Positions 9,228-17,704 of a stretch of 64,000 bases of DNA are shown here, piece by piece. This DNA is from Mycobacterium sherrisii (GTDB lineage Bacteria > Actinomycetota > Actinomycetes > Mycobacteriales > Mycobacteriaceae). Numbering within the stretch: position 1 is the stretch's first letter; the number at the start of each line of letters is the position of its first letter. The position numbers and the translations under genes were made by a program. The stretch spans positions 244,086 through 308,085 of the forward strand of contig NZ_LQPT01000081.1 in NCBI RefSeq assembly GCF_002102355.1, read 5' to 3'. The notes under the pieces are model-generated. The model ran no database searches. It was not told the DNA's origin and was given only the letters and a program-made list of their open reading frames with translations.

Positions 9228-10136
9228 GGCGCCGGCATCGATCCCCGGGTGGCCCTGGCCGCGGCGCCCCCGGGTTATCGGCTCAGCGTCGCCGAAAACA
9301 ATTGCGACATAGGGCGGTTCATCACCGAGAAGACCGCGGGCGTGCATGCCGCCGCCTCCGGCCGGTTCGAGCAAGCCAGTCAGCACCTGTCGGTGGCGCT
9401 GGCACAATGGCGGGGACCGGTACTCGAGGATCTGCGCGATTTCCAGTTCGTCGACAGCTTCGCCACCTCCTTGGTGGAGGAGAAAATCTTGGTCCACACC
9501 GCCAAGGCCGAGGCCGAAATCGCTTGCGGACGTGCCGCCACCGTGATCACCGAACTGGAAGCGCTGACCGCGGAGCACCCCTACCGGGAGCCGCTGTGGG
9601 CCCAGTTGATCACGGCCTACTACTTGACCGACCGCCAGTCCGACGCGCTGGCCGCCTACCGCCGGGTGAAAACGACCCTCGCCGAGGAACTGGGCATCGA
9701 TCCCGGCCCCACACTTCGCGACCTCAACGAACGGATCCTGCGTCAAGAGCCGCTGGACGCCAAGAAATCCGCGCGAACGACGGCCGTCGGAACCGTCACC
9801 CTGCTGGACCAACGCACCAAAGTGCCCATCGGAAAACCGCTCGCCTATCTGCGCGAACCGTCCGGCCGCAGCTACCCGCTGCGCGCGGCCGAGACCAGGA
9901 TCGGACGCCTCAGCGACAACGACATCATCCTGGCCAGCGCCAACGTGAGCCGCCATCACGCCGTCATCGTCGACACCGGCACCAGCTTCGTCATCAACGA
10001 CCTACGGTCCTCCAACGGAGTGCATGTGCAACACCAGCGGATCCGGTCTGCCGCCACCGTCAAAGACGGCGATCACATCCGGATCTGCGACCACGAATTC
10101 ATCTTCGAGATCCCCCACGACACTGACTCCAAATAG
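9228..10136 (+). pseudogene. embR: 5'-truncated embR: activation (BTAD) and FHA domains without DNA-binding domain
   Basis: Similarity to EmbR begins abruptly at GAGIDPRV (9228) and runs to the stop. It includes the bacterial transcriptional activation (BTAD) repeats (about 25-165 of the remaining ORF) and a C-terminal FHA domain with the phosphothreonine-binding residues in RIGRLSDND, NVSRHHAV and LRSSNGVHV. The ~90-residue OmpR-type winged helix that starts EmbR (388 aa) is absent; a TGA lies in frame at 9207-9209. The first usable start is GTG 9249, giving 295 aa. Known: M. tuberculosis EmbR is phosphorylated by PknH and activates embCAB. Without the DNA-binding domain this product could at most bind phosphorylated PknH. 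It may be a pseudogene or a decoy; codon usage still looks normal and there are no internal stops. Confidence 0.78.
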
Positions 10137-10327
10137 CCTAAACCAACTGTCGCACAAGTAATTTCACCGATTTGACGGCCGCACACACCAGACCTACTGG
10201 GCGCCAACGGCATGAGGTGCCCGCCCGTCACATTTCGCTCTCGCAATTTCGCTGCCCGCAAGTCGCTTACGGCTTACCGTGATGGTTGCTGGTCGCGGTG
10301 GTTACGGGACGGGGATCCGGCGAAAAT
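10137..10327. other. Intergenic region before the first kinase gene
   Basis: About 190 bases with no supported gene. The start codon of the kinase is preceded by a conserved 38-base block described separately. Confidence 0.5.
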
Positions 10328-10372
10328 TGTTGATATGGTCGGCGGGTCCGCGGTTGGTTTGGAGGATCAACG
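10328..10372 (+). repeat. Leader copy 1: near-identical upstream block of the two kinase genes
   Basis: Bases 10328-10365 are identical to 14908-14945, then one mismatch (A versus G at 10366), then identity through the ATG into codon 3. The block contains TATGGT (10334-10339), a possible -10, and GGAGG about 7 bases before the ATG, so it can carry promoter and ribosome-binding site for both genes. Confidence 0.8.
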
Positions 10373-12178
10373 ATGAGCGACGCGCAGGACTCACGGGTGG
10401 GGGCGATGTTCGGCCCCTACCACCTGAAACGGCTGCTCGGACGCGGTGGCATGGGCGAGGTCTACGAGGCCGAACACACCGTCAAGGAGTGGACGGTCGC
10501 GGTCAAGGTGATGGCCACAGAATTCAGCAAGGACCCCGTCTTTCGGGAGCGGATGCGCCGTGAAGCGCGCACCGCCGGCCGTTTGCAGGAACCGCACGTC
10601 GTTCCCATCCACGACTACGGCGAAATCGACGGGCAGATGTTCATGGAGATGCACCTGATCGAGGGCATCGATCTGGACGACATGCTCAAAAGGTTCGGGC
10701 CGCTGGCGCCGCCCCGGGCGGTGGCCATCATCACCCAGATCGCCTCGGCCCTCGACGCCGCCCACGCCGCCGGCGTCATGCACCGTGACATCAAGCCACC
10801 CAACATCCTGATCACCCGCGACGACTTCGCCTACCTGGTCGATTTCGGCATCGCCAGCGCGACCACCGACGAGAAACTCACCCAGCTCGGCACCGCGGTG
10901 GGCACCTGGAAATACATGGCGCCCGAACGGTTTTCCAACGGCGAGGTGACCTACCGGGCCGACATCTACGCGCTGGCGTGCGTGCTGTACGAATGCCTGA
11001 CGGGCACGCCACCGTATCGCGCGAGCACCGCCGGTGAGTTGGTCAGGGCGCATACCAGCGACGCCATCCCGCGGGCCAGCGACGAGCGTTCGGGAATTCC
11101 CAAGGCCTTCGACGCGGTGATCGCGCGCGGCATGGCCAAGAAACCCGAGGACCGCTACGCCAGCGCCGGCGACCTCGCCCTGGCCGCGCACGAGGCCCTC
11201 AGCACGCCGGACCAAGACCACGCCGACAACATCTTGCGCCGCAGCCGCGAGGCCACCCTGGCCGCCGGCACCGCACTGGACCCGCCACCCACCGCGCCGG
11301 CCACGGCCCAGCCGCCGATCAATACGCCCCAGCCGCCGCGTCCGAGGCTAGGTCCGGTGGCACCGCACCACGCCCCCAGCCCGTGGCCGGGTGCCGGCTC
11401 GGGGGCGCCCGACAACGGCCCCGTCCCCGCCCCGGCCCAGCACGTCTCCCGCCCGCAGTACTACCAAGGCGGCGGCGGCAACTGGACCCCCACACCGCCG
11501 GGCGGTCCCGCGCACTGGGGCCCGACCCAGCAGCCCCGCACACCCAAACGCAATCCCTGGCCGATCGTGGTCGGGGTGTGCGCGCTGGTCATGGTCCTCG
11601 TGCTGGCCGTCGTCGGCATCTACATCGCGACGCAGCACGAGGACAACCCGGCACCGCAACCCACCGCCGCGCCGACAACCACGGTGACGCCCAAGACGTC
11701 CAGCGCGCCCAGCACTTCCAGCACGATTTCCACCCCGCCCGGGGACGTGGAAAGCCAGCTGCTGTCGATCGTGCCGCCGGGCTACCCGAGCGGCGTGTGC
11801 ACCCCGGCCACGCCCAAACCGAACAGCGTCTGGTCGGAGGCGTTGGCGATCGTGGACTGCGATCAGAACACCAACCCCGGCGGGCCGTCCAAGGCTCGCT
11901 ACGCCCTGTTCCCCAATCCGGCCGTTCTCAAAGACGCTTTCGATGCCGATGTCAAATTGCTGCAGATGGTGACGTGTCCCGGCGGAACCACGAATCCCGA
12001 ACCGTGGCAACATCCCAGCGCCCCCAAGGTGGACGTCGGGATGATTGCGTGCGGCACCTATGAAAACCACCCGAACATGGTCTGGAGCAATCAGCAACGG
12101 CTGCTGCTGTGCGACGTCTTCGGCGACCCCCCGACCATCGAGGAACTGCACACCTGGTGGACGAAGTACGGTGGTTGA
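10373..12178 (+). CDS. PknH-like Ser/Thr receptor kinase with a divergent extracellular domain
   Basis: 601 aa. The Hanks-type kinase domain (about 14-275) has GRGGMG (23-28), Lys45, HRD (137-139), DFG (157-159) and activation-loop Thr174/Thr178 in the GTAVGTWKYMAPE pattern of PknH. A Pro-rich juxtamembrane linker (about 300-390) follows, one membrane helix (about 394-421), and an extracellular domain of about 155 residues with five cysteines that does not resemble the PknH sensor of the sister kinase. The kinase halves of the two proteins are nearly identical, including 101 identical bases at 10820-10920 versus 15400-15500. The adjacent FHA-ABC gene is a plausible substrate, by analogy with PknF and Rv1747. 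Start ATG has GGAGG 7 bases upstream. Confidence 0.9.
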   Translation: MSDAQDSRVGAMFGPYHLKRLLGRGGMGEVYEAEHTVKEWTVAVKVMATEFSKDPVFRERMRREARTAGRLQEPHVVPIHDYGEIDGQMFMEMHLIEGIDLDDMLKRFGPLAPPRAVAIITQIASALDAAHAAGVMHRDIKPPNILITRDDFAYLVDFGIASATTDEKLTQLGTAVGTWKYMAPERFSNGEVTYRADIYALACVLYECLTGTPPYRASTAGELVRAHTSDAIPRASDERSGIPKAFDAVIARGMAKKPEDRYASAGDLALAAHEALSTPDQDHADNILRRSREATLAAGTALDPPPTAPATAQPPINTPQPPRPRLGPVAPHHAPSPWPGAGSGAPDNGPVPAPAQHVSRPQYYQGGGGNWTPTPPGGPAHWGPTQQPRTPKRNPWPIVVGVCALVMVLVLAVVGIYIATQHEDNPAPQPTAAPTTTVTPKTSSAPSTSSTISTPPGDVESQLLSIVPPGYPSGVCTPATPKPNSVWSEALAIVDCDQNTNPGGPSKARYALFPNPAVLKDAFDADVKLLQMVTCPGGTTNPEPWQHPSAPKVDVGMIACGTYENHPNMVWSNQQRLLLCDVFGDPPTIEELHTWWTKYGG

Positions 12179-12253
12179 CCTGAACCGCATCGCATGACGC
12201 TAAAGATCAACGAGCCCAACAACATTGGCTAGCTAACGCAGCGGAGGCTACCC

Positions 12254-14623
12254 GTGGACGACAGGACCGAATTGGTCACCACCATTCCCCGGCTGGAACT
12301 GCGGTCCGGTGCCCGCGCCTGGCAGGCCACCGGTAACAGGTCCTGGAACATCGGCCGCGCCTACGAGTCCGACATCCAACTGGAAAACCCCCGGGTGTCG
12401 CGCCACCACGCGGTGCTGCAACCGACGCCCGCGGGCTGGGTGCTGGTCAATCGCAGCCGCAACGGGATGTTCGTGAACGGCCGACGTGTCGAGAGCCTGA
12501 CGATCGACCGGCCCGTCACCGTGCGGCTCGGGTCGGCGTCGTCCGGGGCGGCGCTCGAGGTCTACCCGATCGCCCAACCGCCCGCCCCCGCGCGCACGCA
12601 AACCGTTGCGCCGCCGACCCAACCGGTCGGTGAGACGACGGTCGCCCGGCCACCGACCGCGGTGTACAACATGGGCCAGGTCGACATCCGGATCGGCCGC
12701 GCCACCGACAACCAAGTCGTCCTCGACGACCTCCTGGTCTCTCGGCAGCACGCGGTGTTGCGGCGCACCGGCCACCAATGGGAACTCGTCGACAACAACA
12801 GCGCCAACGGCACCTACGTCAACGGCAACCGGATCGTCCGAGCGCTCATCGGACCCAACGACATCGTCGGCATCGGCCACCAACTGCTGCACCTTTCCGG
12901 TGACCAGCTTGTCGAATACGTTGACACCGGCGACATCTCCTACGCGGCGTCCAACCTGCGGGTCGTCACCAACAAGGGCAAGACGTTACTCAGCGACGTC
13001 AGCTTCGCCCTGCCGCAGCGCTGCTTCATGGCGGTGGTGGGGCCGAGCGGCGCCGGGAAATCCACACTGCTGGGCGCGTTGACCGGCTTCAGCCCGGCCA
13101 GCAGCGGCGAGGTGCGCTACGACAATCGTGACCTCTACCAGAACTACGCCGAGCTCCGCCATCGCATCGGGTTCGTACCGCAGGACGACATCCTGCATAC
13201 GCCGCTGACCGTGCACAGGGCACTGAATTATGCTGCGCGGCTGCGGTTTCCACAGGAAGTCTCCGCCGCCGAGCGAAAGCAGCGCATCGACGAGGTGCTG
13301 ACCGAACTGGGGCTGGCGGCCCATGCCAATCAGCGAATCGACAGCCTGTCCGGCGGACAACGCAAACGGACCAGCGTGGCCCTGGAACTGTTGACCAAGC
13401 CCTCGCTGCTGTTCCTCGACGAACCCACCTCCGGCCTCGATCCCGGTTACGAGAAATCCGTCATGCAGACGCTGCGGGCGCTGGCCGACGACGGCCGCTC
13501 GGTCGTGGTGGTCACCCACAACACCGCGCAGCTGAACCTGTGCGACCGGCTGCTCATCCTGGCGCCGGGCGGGCGGCTGGCCTACTTCGGTCCGCCGCAG
13601 CAGGCCCTGGGCTACTTCAACTGCCGCGACTTTGCCGACCTGTTCAACCTGCTCGAGCACGACACCACCACCGACTGGACCGGCCGATACGTCGCCTCGC
13701 CGATCCACACCGCCCTCACCGGGCCTCACCCCGCGCTCAAAGCGCCGCGACCGGCGCCGCCGGCCAGCCGGCCGGTCGCCCAGCAGAGCGCGTTCGCCCA
13801 ATTCACCACGCTGTGCCGGCGGTACCTGGCGGTGATCGCCGCCGATCGTCAGTACTCGGTGACGCTGTTGGTGCTGCCGCTGCTGCTGAGCCTGTTCGCG
13901 CATGCCGTCCCGGGTCGCGCCGGGCTGTCACTGACCAAGGCCATCGAGACGAAGTCCACCCAGCCGTCGCAACTGCTGGTGCTGCTGATCATCGGCGGCG
14001 CACTGATGGGCTGCGCCGCCTCGATCCGCGAGATCGTCAAAGAACGGGCCATCTATCAACGCGAACACGGGATAGGGCGGTCCCGCGGCGCCTACCTGGC
14101 CTCCAAATTGGCGGTCCTCACCGCATTGACGACGCTGCAGGGCCTGATTCTCGGATTTCTTGGGGCGGTGGGTCTGCCCCCGCCGGATCAAGCCGTCGTG
14201 CTGCCCTGGCCCCGGGTCGAGGTGGCCGTCGCGGTCGTCGCCGTCACCGTGGTCTCGATGATGATCGGTCTGCTGATCTCGGCGGCGATCGGCAATGCCG
14301 ATCGCGGCATGCCGATGCTCGTGCTGGTGGTCATGGCCGAATTGGTGCTGTGCGGCGGCATGTTCGGGGTCAAGGGGCGCATCCCGCTGGAGCAGTTGGC
14401 GTGGTTGTCACCGTCGCGCTGGGCCTACGCGATGGCCGCCTCGACCATCGACCTCAACGATCTGCGCCGGACCGCGGGCGGCGACGAGGACCCGATCTGG
14501 GACTACGCACCGAGCAGCTGGTGGATGGCCGCGGGCGCATGCGGCGCCCAGGCGGTCGTGTTGGCGATCCTGATCGCGGCTCAACTCAAACAGCTTGACC
14601 CACAACGCAAATCGGGCAGGTGA
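12254..14623 (+). CDS. Two-FHA-domain ABC transporter (Rv1747-like)
   Basis: 789 aa. Two FHA domains (about 15-100 and 150-215), each with the Arg/Ser/Asn phosphothreonine-binding set (NIGRAYESD, RVSRHHAV, RSRNGMFVNG; RIGRATDNQ, LVSRQHAV, NSANGTYVNG), are separated by a Pro/Thr-rich linker. An ABCG-type NBD follows (about 230-460: Walker A GPSGAGKS, LSGGQRKR, Walker B LLFLDEPTSGLD, VVTHN), then an ABC2 membrane domain (about 530-785). Rv1747 (865 aa) has the same architecture, is phosphorylated in the linker by PknF and has been linked to export of cell-envelope glycolipid (known). Lying 75 bases after one PknH-like kinase and about 330 before another, it is probably phospho-regulated by them (inference). 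GTG start with GCGGAGG 6 bases upstream. Confidence 0.92.
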   Translation: MDDRTELVTTIPRLELRSGARAWQATGNRSWNIGRAYESDIQLENPRVSRHHAVLQPTPAGWVLVNRSRNGMFVNGRRVESLTIDRPVTVRLGSASSGAALEVYPIAQPPAPARTQTVAPPTQPVGETTVARPPTAVYNMGQVDIRIGRATDNQVVLDDLLVSRQHAVLRRTGHQWELVDNNSANGTYVNGNRIVRALIGPNDIVGIGHQLLHLSGDQLVEYVDTGDISYAASNLRVVTNKGKTLLSDVSFALPQRCFMAVVGPSGAGKSTLLGALTGFSPASSGEVRYDNRDLYQNYAELRHRIGFVPQDDILHTPLTVHRALNYAARLRFPQEVSAAERKQRIDEVLTELGLAAHANQRIDSLSGGQRKRTSVALELLTKPSLLFLDEPTSGLDPGYEKSVMQTLRALADDGRSVVVVTHNTAQLNLCDRLLILAPGGRLAYFGPPQQALGYFNCRDFADLFNLLEHDTTTDWTGRYVASPIHTALTGPHPALKAPRPAPPASRPVAQQSAFAQFTTLCRRYLAVIAADRQYSVTLLVLPLLLSLFAHAVPGRAGLSLTKAIETKSTQPSQLLVLLIIGGALMGCAASIREIVKERAIYQREHGIGRSRGAYLASKLAVLTALTTLQGLILGFLGAVGLPPPDQAVVLPWPRVEVAVAVVAVTVVSMMIGLLISAAIGNADRGMPMLVLVVMAELVLCGGMFGVKGRIPLEQLAWLSPSRWAYAMAASTIDLNDLRRTAGGDEDPIWDYAPSSWWMAAGACGAQAVVLAILIAAQLKQLDPQRKSGR

Positions 14624-14907
14624 GGGGCGCTGTGGGTGTTTGGCGACCAACGGCAGCACGCTGACCGCCCACCGCCCGAACGTCACCTGAACCGACAGCA
14701 TTCGGTAGCCGACGTAATAGACCCCGTACGAGCACATCCGCGCGGTCCCGGCAGTGGTGGGCATTGAGAGTCCCTGCGCTGGCATGGCTTGCCCTATCCT
14801 TGATGAATCCTTGGACGCAACCGACATTCGGGGCCGCCGATGTTTGCCGTGATCGAATGAATGGGCGGGCGCGCAGCCATGGCCGTCGGGGGGTTTCGCC
14901 GGCGGGA
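14624..14907. other. Gene-free stretch before the second kinase
   Basis: About 280 bases after the transporter stop with no supported gene; open frames on the minus strand here simply run on from the antisense of the transporter. A TATCCT at 14795-14800 could be a -10 but has no clear -35. Together with the leader copy at 14908 this makes a gap of about 330 bases. Confidence 0.45.
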
Positions 14908-14952
14908 TGTTGATATGGTCGGCGGGTCCGCGGTTGGTTTGGAGGGTCAACG
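14908..14952 (+). repeat. Leader copy 2: near-identical upstream block of the two kinase genes
   Basis: Identical to 10328-10372 except for one base (G at 14946). It carries the same TATGGT at 14914-14919 and GGAGG ribosome-binding site, at the same distance from the ATG at 14953. Confidence 0.8.
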
Positions 14953-16830
14953 ATGAGCGACGAGCAGGCCTCACGGGCGGGGTCGACATTCGGGCCCTAC
15001 CACCTAAAACGGCTGCTCGGGCGTGGCGGAATGGGCGAGGTTTACGAGGCCGAACACACCGTCAAGGAGTGGACGGTCGCGGTCAAGCTGATGTCGGACC
15101 AGTCCAGCGCGGACCCGGTGTTCCGGGAGCGGATGAAGCGCGAAGCGCGCACCGCGGGCCGTTTGCAGGAACCGCACGTCGTTCCGATCCACGACTACGG
15201 CGAGATCGACGGAAAAATGTTCATGGAGATGCGCCTCGTCGAGGGCACCGACCTGGACAGCCTGCTGAAACGGTATGGCCCGCTGACGCCGCCGCGCGCG
15301 GTGGCCATCATCACCCAGATCGCCTCGGCCCTCGACGCCGCCCACGCCGCCGGCGTCATGCATCGTGATGTCAAGCCGCCCAACATCTTGGTCACCCGTG
15401 ACGACTTCGCCTACCTGGTCGATTTCGGCATCGCCAGCGCGACCACCGACGAGAAACTCACCCAGCTCGGCACCGCGGTGGGCACCTGGAAATACATGGC
15501 CCCGGAGCGGTTCACCAACGCCGAGGTGACCTACCGGGCCGACATCTACGCGCTGGCGTGCGTATTGCACGAATGCCTGACCGGTGCGGCCCCGTATCGC
15601 GCGGACAGCGCCGGCGTGCTGGTCCGGGCCCACATGAACGACCCGATTCCGCAGCCCAGCGCGGTACGGACCGGCATTCCTAAGACGTTCGACGCGGTGA
15701 TCGCGCGCGGCATGGCCAAAAAACCCGCGGAGCGCTACGCCAGCGCCGGCGACCTGGCGCTGGCCGCACACGAGGCGCTGAGCACCCCGGATCAAGACCA
15801 CGCCTCCGACATCCTGCGCCGCAGCCAGGAAGCCACCCTGCCCGGCGATCCGAAACTCGTCCAACCGCCGACGGTCGCGGGCACCCAGGCGGCTCCGCCG
15901 CCGCCGCGGGTGAACACGCCGCCGACCCCCTATCCGCGCCCAGGACCGAGTGCCGCGCCGGCCGCAGCACACCATCCACCGAGCCCCCGGCCCTGGGCGC
16001 CCGAGAGCGGGCCCGTGCCGACCCCGGCCCCGGCGTATTTCCAAGGCGGCGGCGGTAATTGGGGTGGCCCGCCCCCGGGCACTCTGCCGCCGGTCCAGCC
16101 GGTCGGACACCCACCGTGGGGAGTGGGACAGCCGCCCAAACCCAAGCGCAATCCCTGGCCGATCATCGCCGCGGTCGCGGTGGTGGTGGTCGTCGTCGTC
16201 AGCGCCGTAGCGATTTGGCTGATCATCCCCGACCCCAAGCCGCCACCCGACCCGGTCGCGGCCACCCAGCTGAACTCCTTGCTGCTGAGCCCCTCGGAGA
16301 TCAACGCGATCATGGGCGCGACGAACATCCAGCCCGGCAAGCCGATCACGTCGATGGGTACCGCGTCGATGACGGTGTCGATCCCGGACTGTCAGGGCGC
16401 GCTGTACACGACCCAGGACCGGGTGTATGCCGGGAGCGGCTACACCGGGATCAACGGGTTGGTGTCGTCGGAACCGGGTGACAACAACGACCACTGGGTC
16501 AACCAGGCGGTGGTGGCCTATCCGACCGCCGACAAGGCCGAGGCGTTTCTACAAAGCGAAGCCGGCAAATGGAAAAGCTGTGCCGGACAGACGGTGACGG
16601 TGACGAACTCGAGCAACAAGACCTATCGGTGGACTTTCGCCCAAATTCAGGGCAGCCCACCGAAGATCTCGGTGCTGCAGACGCAGGAAGGCGCCGACGG
16701 GTGGGAGTGCGAGCACGCGATGGGCGTGGCGAACAACGTGGTGGTCGACATCAACGCGTGCGGGTACCACATCAGCGACCAAGCCGGCCAGATCGCCGAC
16801 AAGATCGTCGAGAAGATCAACGACATCTAG
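14953..16830 (+). CDS. pknH: Ser/Thr protein kinase PknH
   Basis: 625 aa, matching PknH of M. tuberculosis in size and architecture. Kinase domain (about 14-275) with Lys45, HRD 137-139, DFG 157-159 and activation-loop Thr174/Thr178; Pro-rich linker (about 300-395); membrane helix (about 400-427); then a PknH-type sensor domain with four conserved cysteines (PDCQGA, KSCAGQ, WECEHA, NACGYH), which form two disulfides in the known PknH sensor structure. The fold is thought to bind a small extracellular ligand. In M. tuberculosis PknH phosphorylates EmbR and DosR; here embR, which adjoins pknH there, is truncated and separated from it by another kinase and a transporter. No overlap with neighbours; abmR lies convergently downstream. 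Confidence 0.93.
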   Translation: MSDEQASRAGSTFGPYHLKRLLGRGGMGEVYEAEHTVKEWTVAVKLMSDQSSADPVFRERMKREARTAGRLQEPHVVPIHDYGEIDGKMFMEMRLVEGTDLDSLLKRYGPLTPPRAVAIITQIASALDAAHAAGVMHRDVKPPNILVTRDDFAYLVDFGIASATTDEKLTQLGTAVGTWKYMAPERFTNAEVTYRADIYALACVLHECLTGAAPYRADSAGVLVRAHMNDPIPQPSAVRTGIPKTFDAVIARGMAKKPAERYASAGDLALAAHEALSTPDQDHASDILRRSQEATLPGDPKLVQPPTVAGTQAAPPPPRVNTPPTPYPRPGPSAAPAAAHHPPSPRPWAPESGPVPTPAPAYFQGGGGNWGGPPPGTLPPVQPVGHPPWGVGQPPKPKRNPWPIIAAVAVVVVVVVSAVAIWLIIPDPKPPPDPVAATQLNSLLLSPSEINAIMGATNIQPGKPITSMGTASMTVSIPDCQGALYTTQDRVYAGSGYTGINGLVSSEPGDNNDHWVNQAVVAYPTADKAEAFLQSEAGKWKSCAGQTVTVTNSSNKTYRWTFAQIQGSPPKISVLQTQEGADGWECEHAMGVANNVVVDINACGYHISDQAGQIADKIVEKINDI

Positions 16831-16875
16831 CGACGTCCGCCCGCCCCGAAAGGGTTGCGGCGGTGGCCAATCCGT

Positions 16876-17454
16876 TTACTGCTGCGGATCGGGCCCCTGC
16901 GCGCGCAGCTCGTCGACCGCCGACATGGCGTCGCGCAGCTTGGCCAACCACTCTTCGGTGTGCTCACCGACGAGTCTGACCGACCACGCGAGTGCGTCGG
17001 AGCGTGACCGGGCGACACCGGCGTCGACCAACGTGTCGAGCACCTGACGTTCCGGTTGCTTCAATCGAGTCATCACCGGAACGGCAATGTGGGTGAACAG
17101 AATTCGCTCCGTGCCGTCTTCGGAAGCAACGTCCACACCCCAGGAAACCTTGCGCCCGTAGCGATCCTGAGCCTCATCGGCGATACACATGCGTTCGGAA
17201 CGCGTCTCTTCGCGGAAGCGCGACGCCCGCCCCTCGGCGCGCGGCCCGCTTTCTTGCTTGCCGGCTTGCCCCGCCAGCTTGCCGATGACGGTGATCTCCT
17301 CGCGATCGACTATGACGATCGGGTCGCCGTCGAACCAGTCCTGGGGCACGCGGCCGGCGAACCATTCCGCCGCTCCGCTGGCGTCGGGTTGCTGTGCTTG
17401 CTGCCAGCCGCCGGGGCGACCGTAACGCCGCCCATGCGTGTGCTGTGATTTCAT
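16876..17454 (-). CDS. abmR: cAMP/ATP-responsive transcription factor AbmR (Rv1265 orthologue)
   Basis: 192 aa from ATG 17454. The frame stays open to a GTG at 17541 (221 aa; Rv1265 is annotated as 226 aa), but that extension would run under the small-RNA region, so I prefer the shorter start. The C-terminal part (about 130-190: RQVLDTLVDAGVARSRSDALAWS) looks like a small helical regulator/DNA-binding module. Known: Rv1265 was found as a cAMP-induced gene, and its product AbmR binds DNA and controls the adjacent small RNA Mcr11. Its conserved place beside the adenylate cyclase supports that identity. The start codon sits in an AT-rich patch with repeats (TGTAATGA, TGTAATCA), a likely promoter or operator. 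Confidence 0.85.
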   Translation of the reverse strand: MKSQHTHGRRYGRPGGWQQAQQPDASGAAEWFAGRVPQDWFDGDPIVIVDREEITVIGKLAGQAGKQESGPRAEGRASRFREETRSERMCIADEAQDRYGRKVSWGVDVASEDGTERILFTHIAVPVMTRLKQPERQVLDTLVDAGVARSRSDALAWSVRLVGEHTEEWLAKLRDAMSAVDELRAQGPDPQQ

Positions 17455-17473
17455 GATTACATCATTACACCGT
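17453..17473. promoter_or_regulatory. AT-rich repeat patch between abmR and the small RNA
   Basis: The inverted repeat ATGAT-TAC-ATCAT spans 17453-17465 and overlaps the abmR ATG; on the minus strand it also reads as TGTAATGA followed by TGTAATCA. In a 67% GC genome this is a conspicuous island placed where divergent promoters of abmR and mcr11 should be. It is a candidate AbmR binding site (inference). Confidence 0.4.
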
Positions 17474-17581
17474 TGCCACAGGGCGTACCACCGATTCGCC
17501 CACGGCGAACACCCTTCGCGATCCGCGCTGTATGCGGGCACCGGAAAACCGTTGATATGGCCCGCTCAACGGCGTATTTTT
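17465..17581 (+). ncRNA. mcr11: Probable small RNA Mcr11
   Basis: In M. tuberculosis the abundant cAMP-linked small RNA Mcr11 (about 120 nt) lies between Rv1264 and Rv1265, transcribed away from Rv1265 (known). The corresponding interval here has no supported gene and ends in a textbook intrinsic terminator (17549-17581), a rarity in mycobacteria. The 3' end is therefore well placed; the 5' end is only a guess, set just after the AT-rich patch at 17453-17473. Assignment rests on position and the terminator, not on sequence comparison. Confidence 0.6.
17549..17581 (+). terminator. Intrinsic (Rho-independent) terminator of the small RNA
   Basis: CCGTTGA (17549-17555) pairs with TCAACGG (17566-17572) around a 10-base loop, followed by CGTA and five T residues (17577-17581). 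It reads on the plus strand, toward the 3' end of the cyclase gene. Confidence 0.75.
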
Positions 17582-17704
17582 GACAACGAAGCAGGCCCGG
17601 AAGCGGCCGTTCAAAGTGTCGGCAGCGGGGAAGGAGCCGGCCGCGTCGGACCGTGTCAGACGCCCCCAGCGCCGCCCGGGCCTGCCCACATGTCCGGCCC
17701 CGGG

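Noticed and set aside
8927-10126. 399-codon open frame that could be read as a longer EmbR
   Set aside because: It is out of frame with the EmbR domains; its translation is Arg/Pro-rich shadow sequence with no winged-helix motif.
17455-17541. N-terminal extension of AbmR to 221 aa
   Set aside because: It would place coding sequence under the small RNA and its control region; no ribosome-binding site is evident. It remains possible because the M. tuberculosis annotation is 226 aa.
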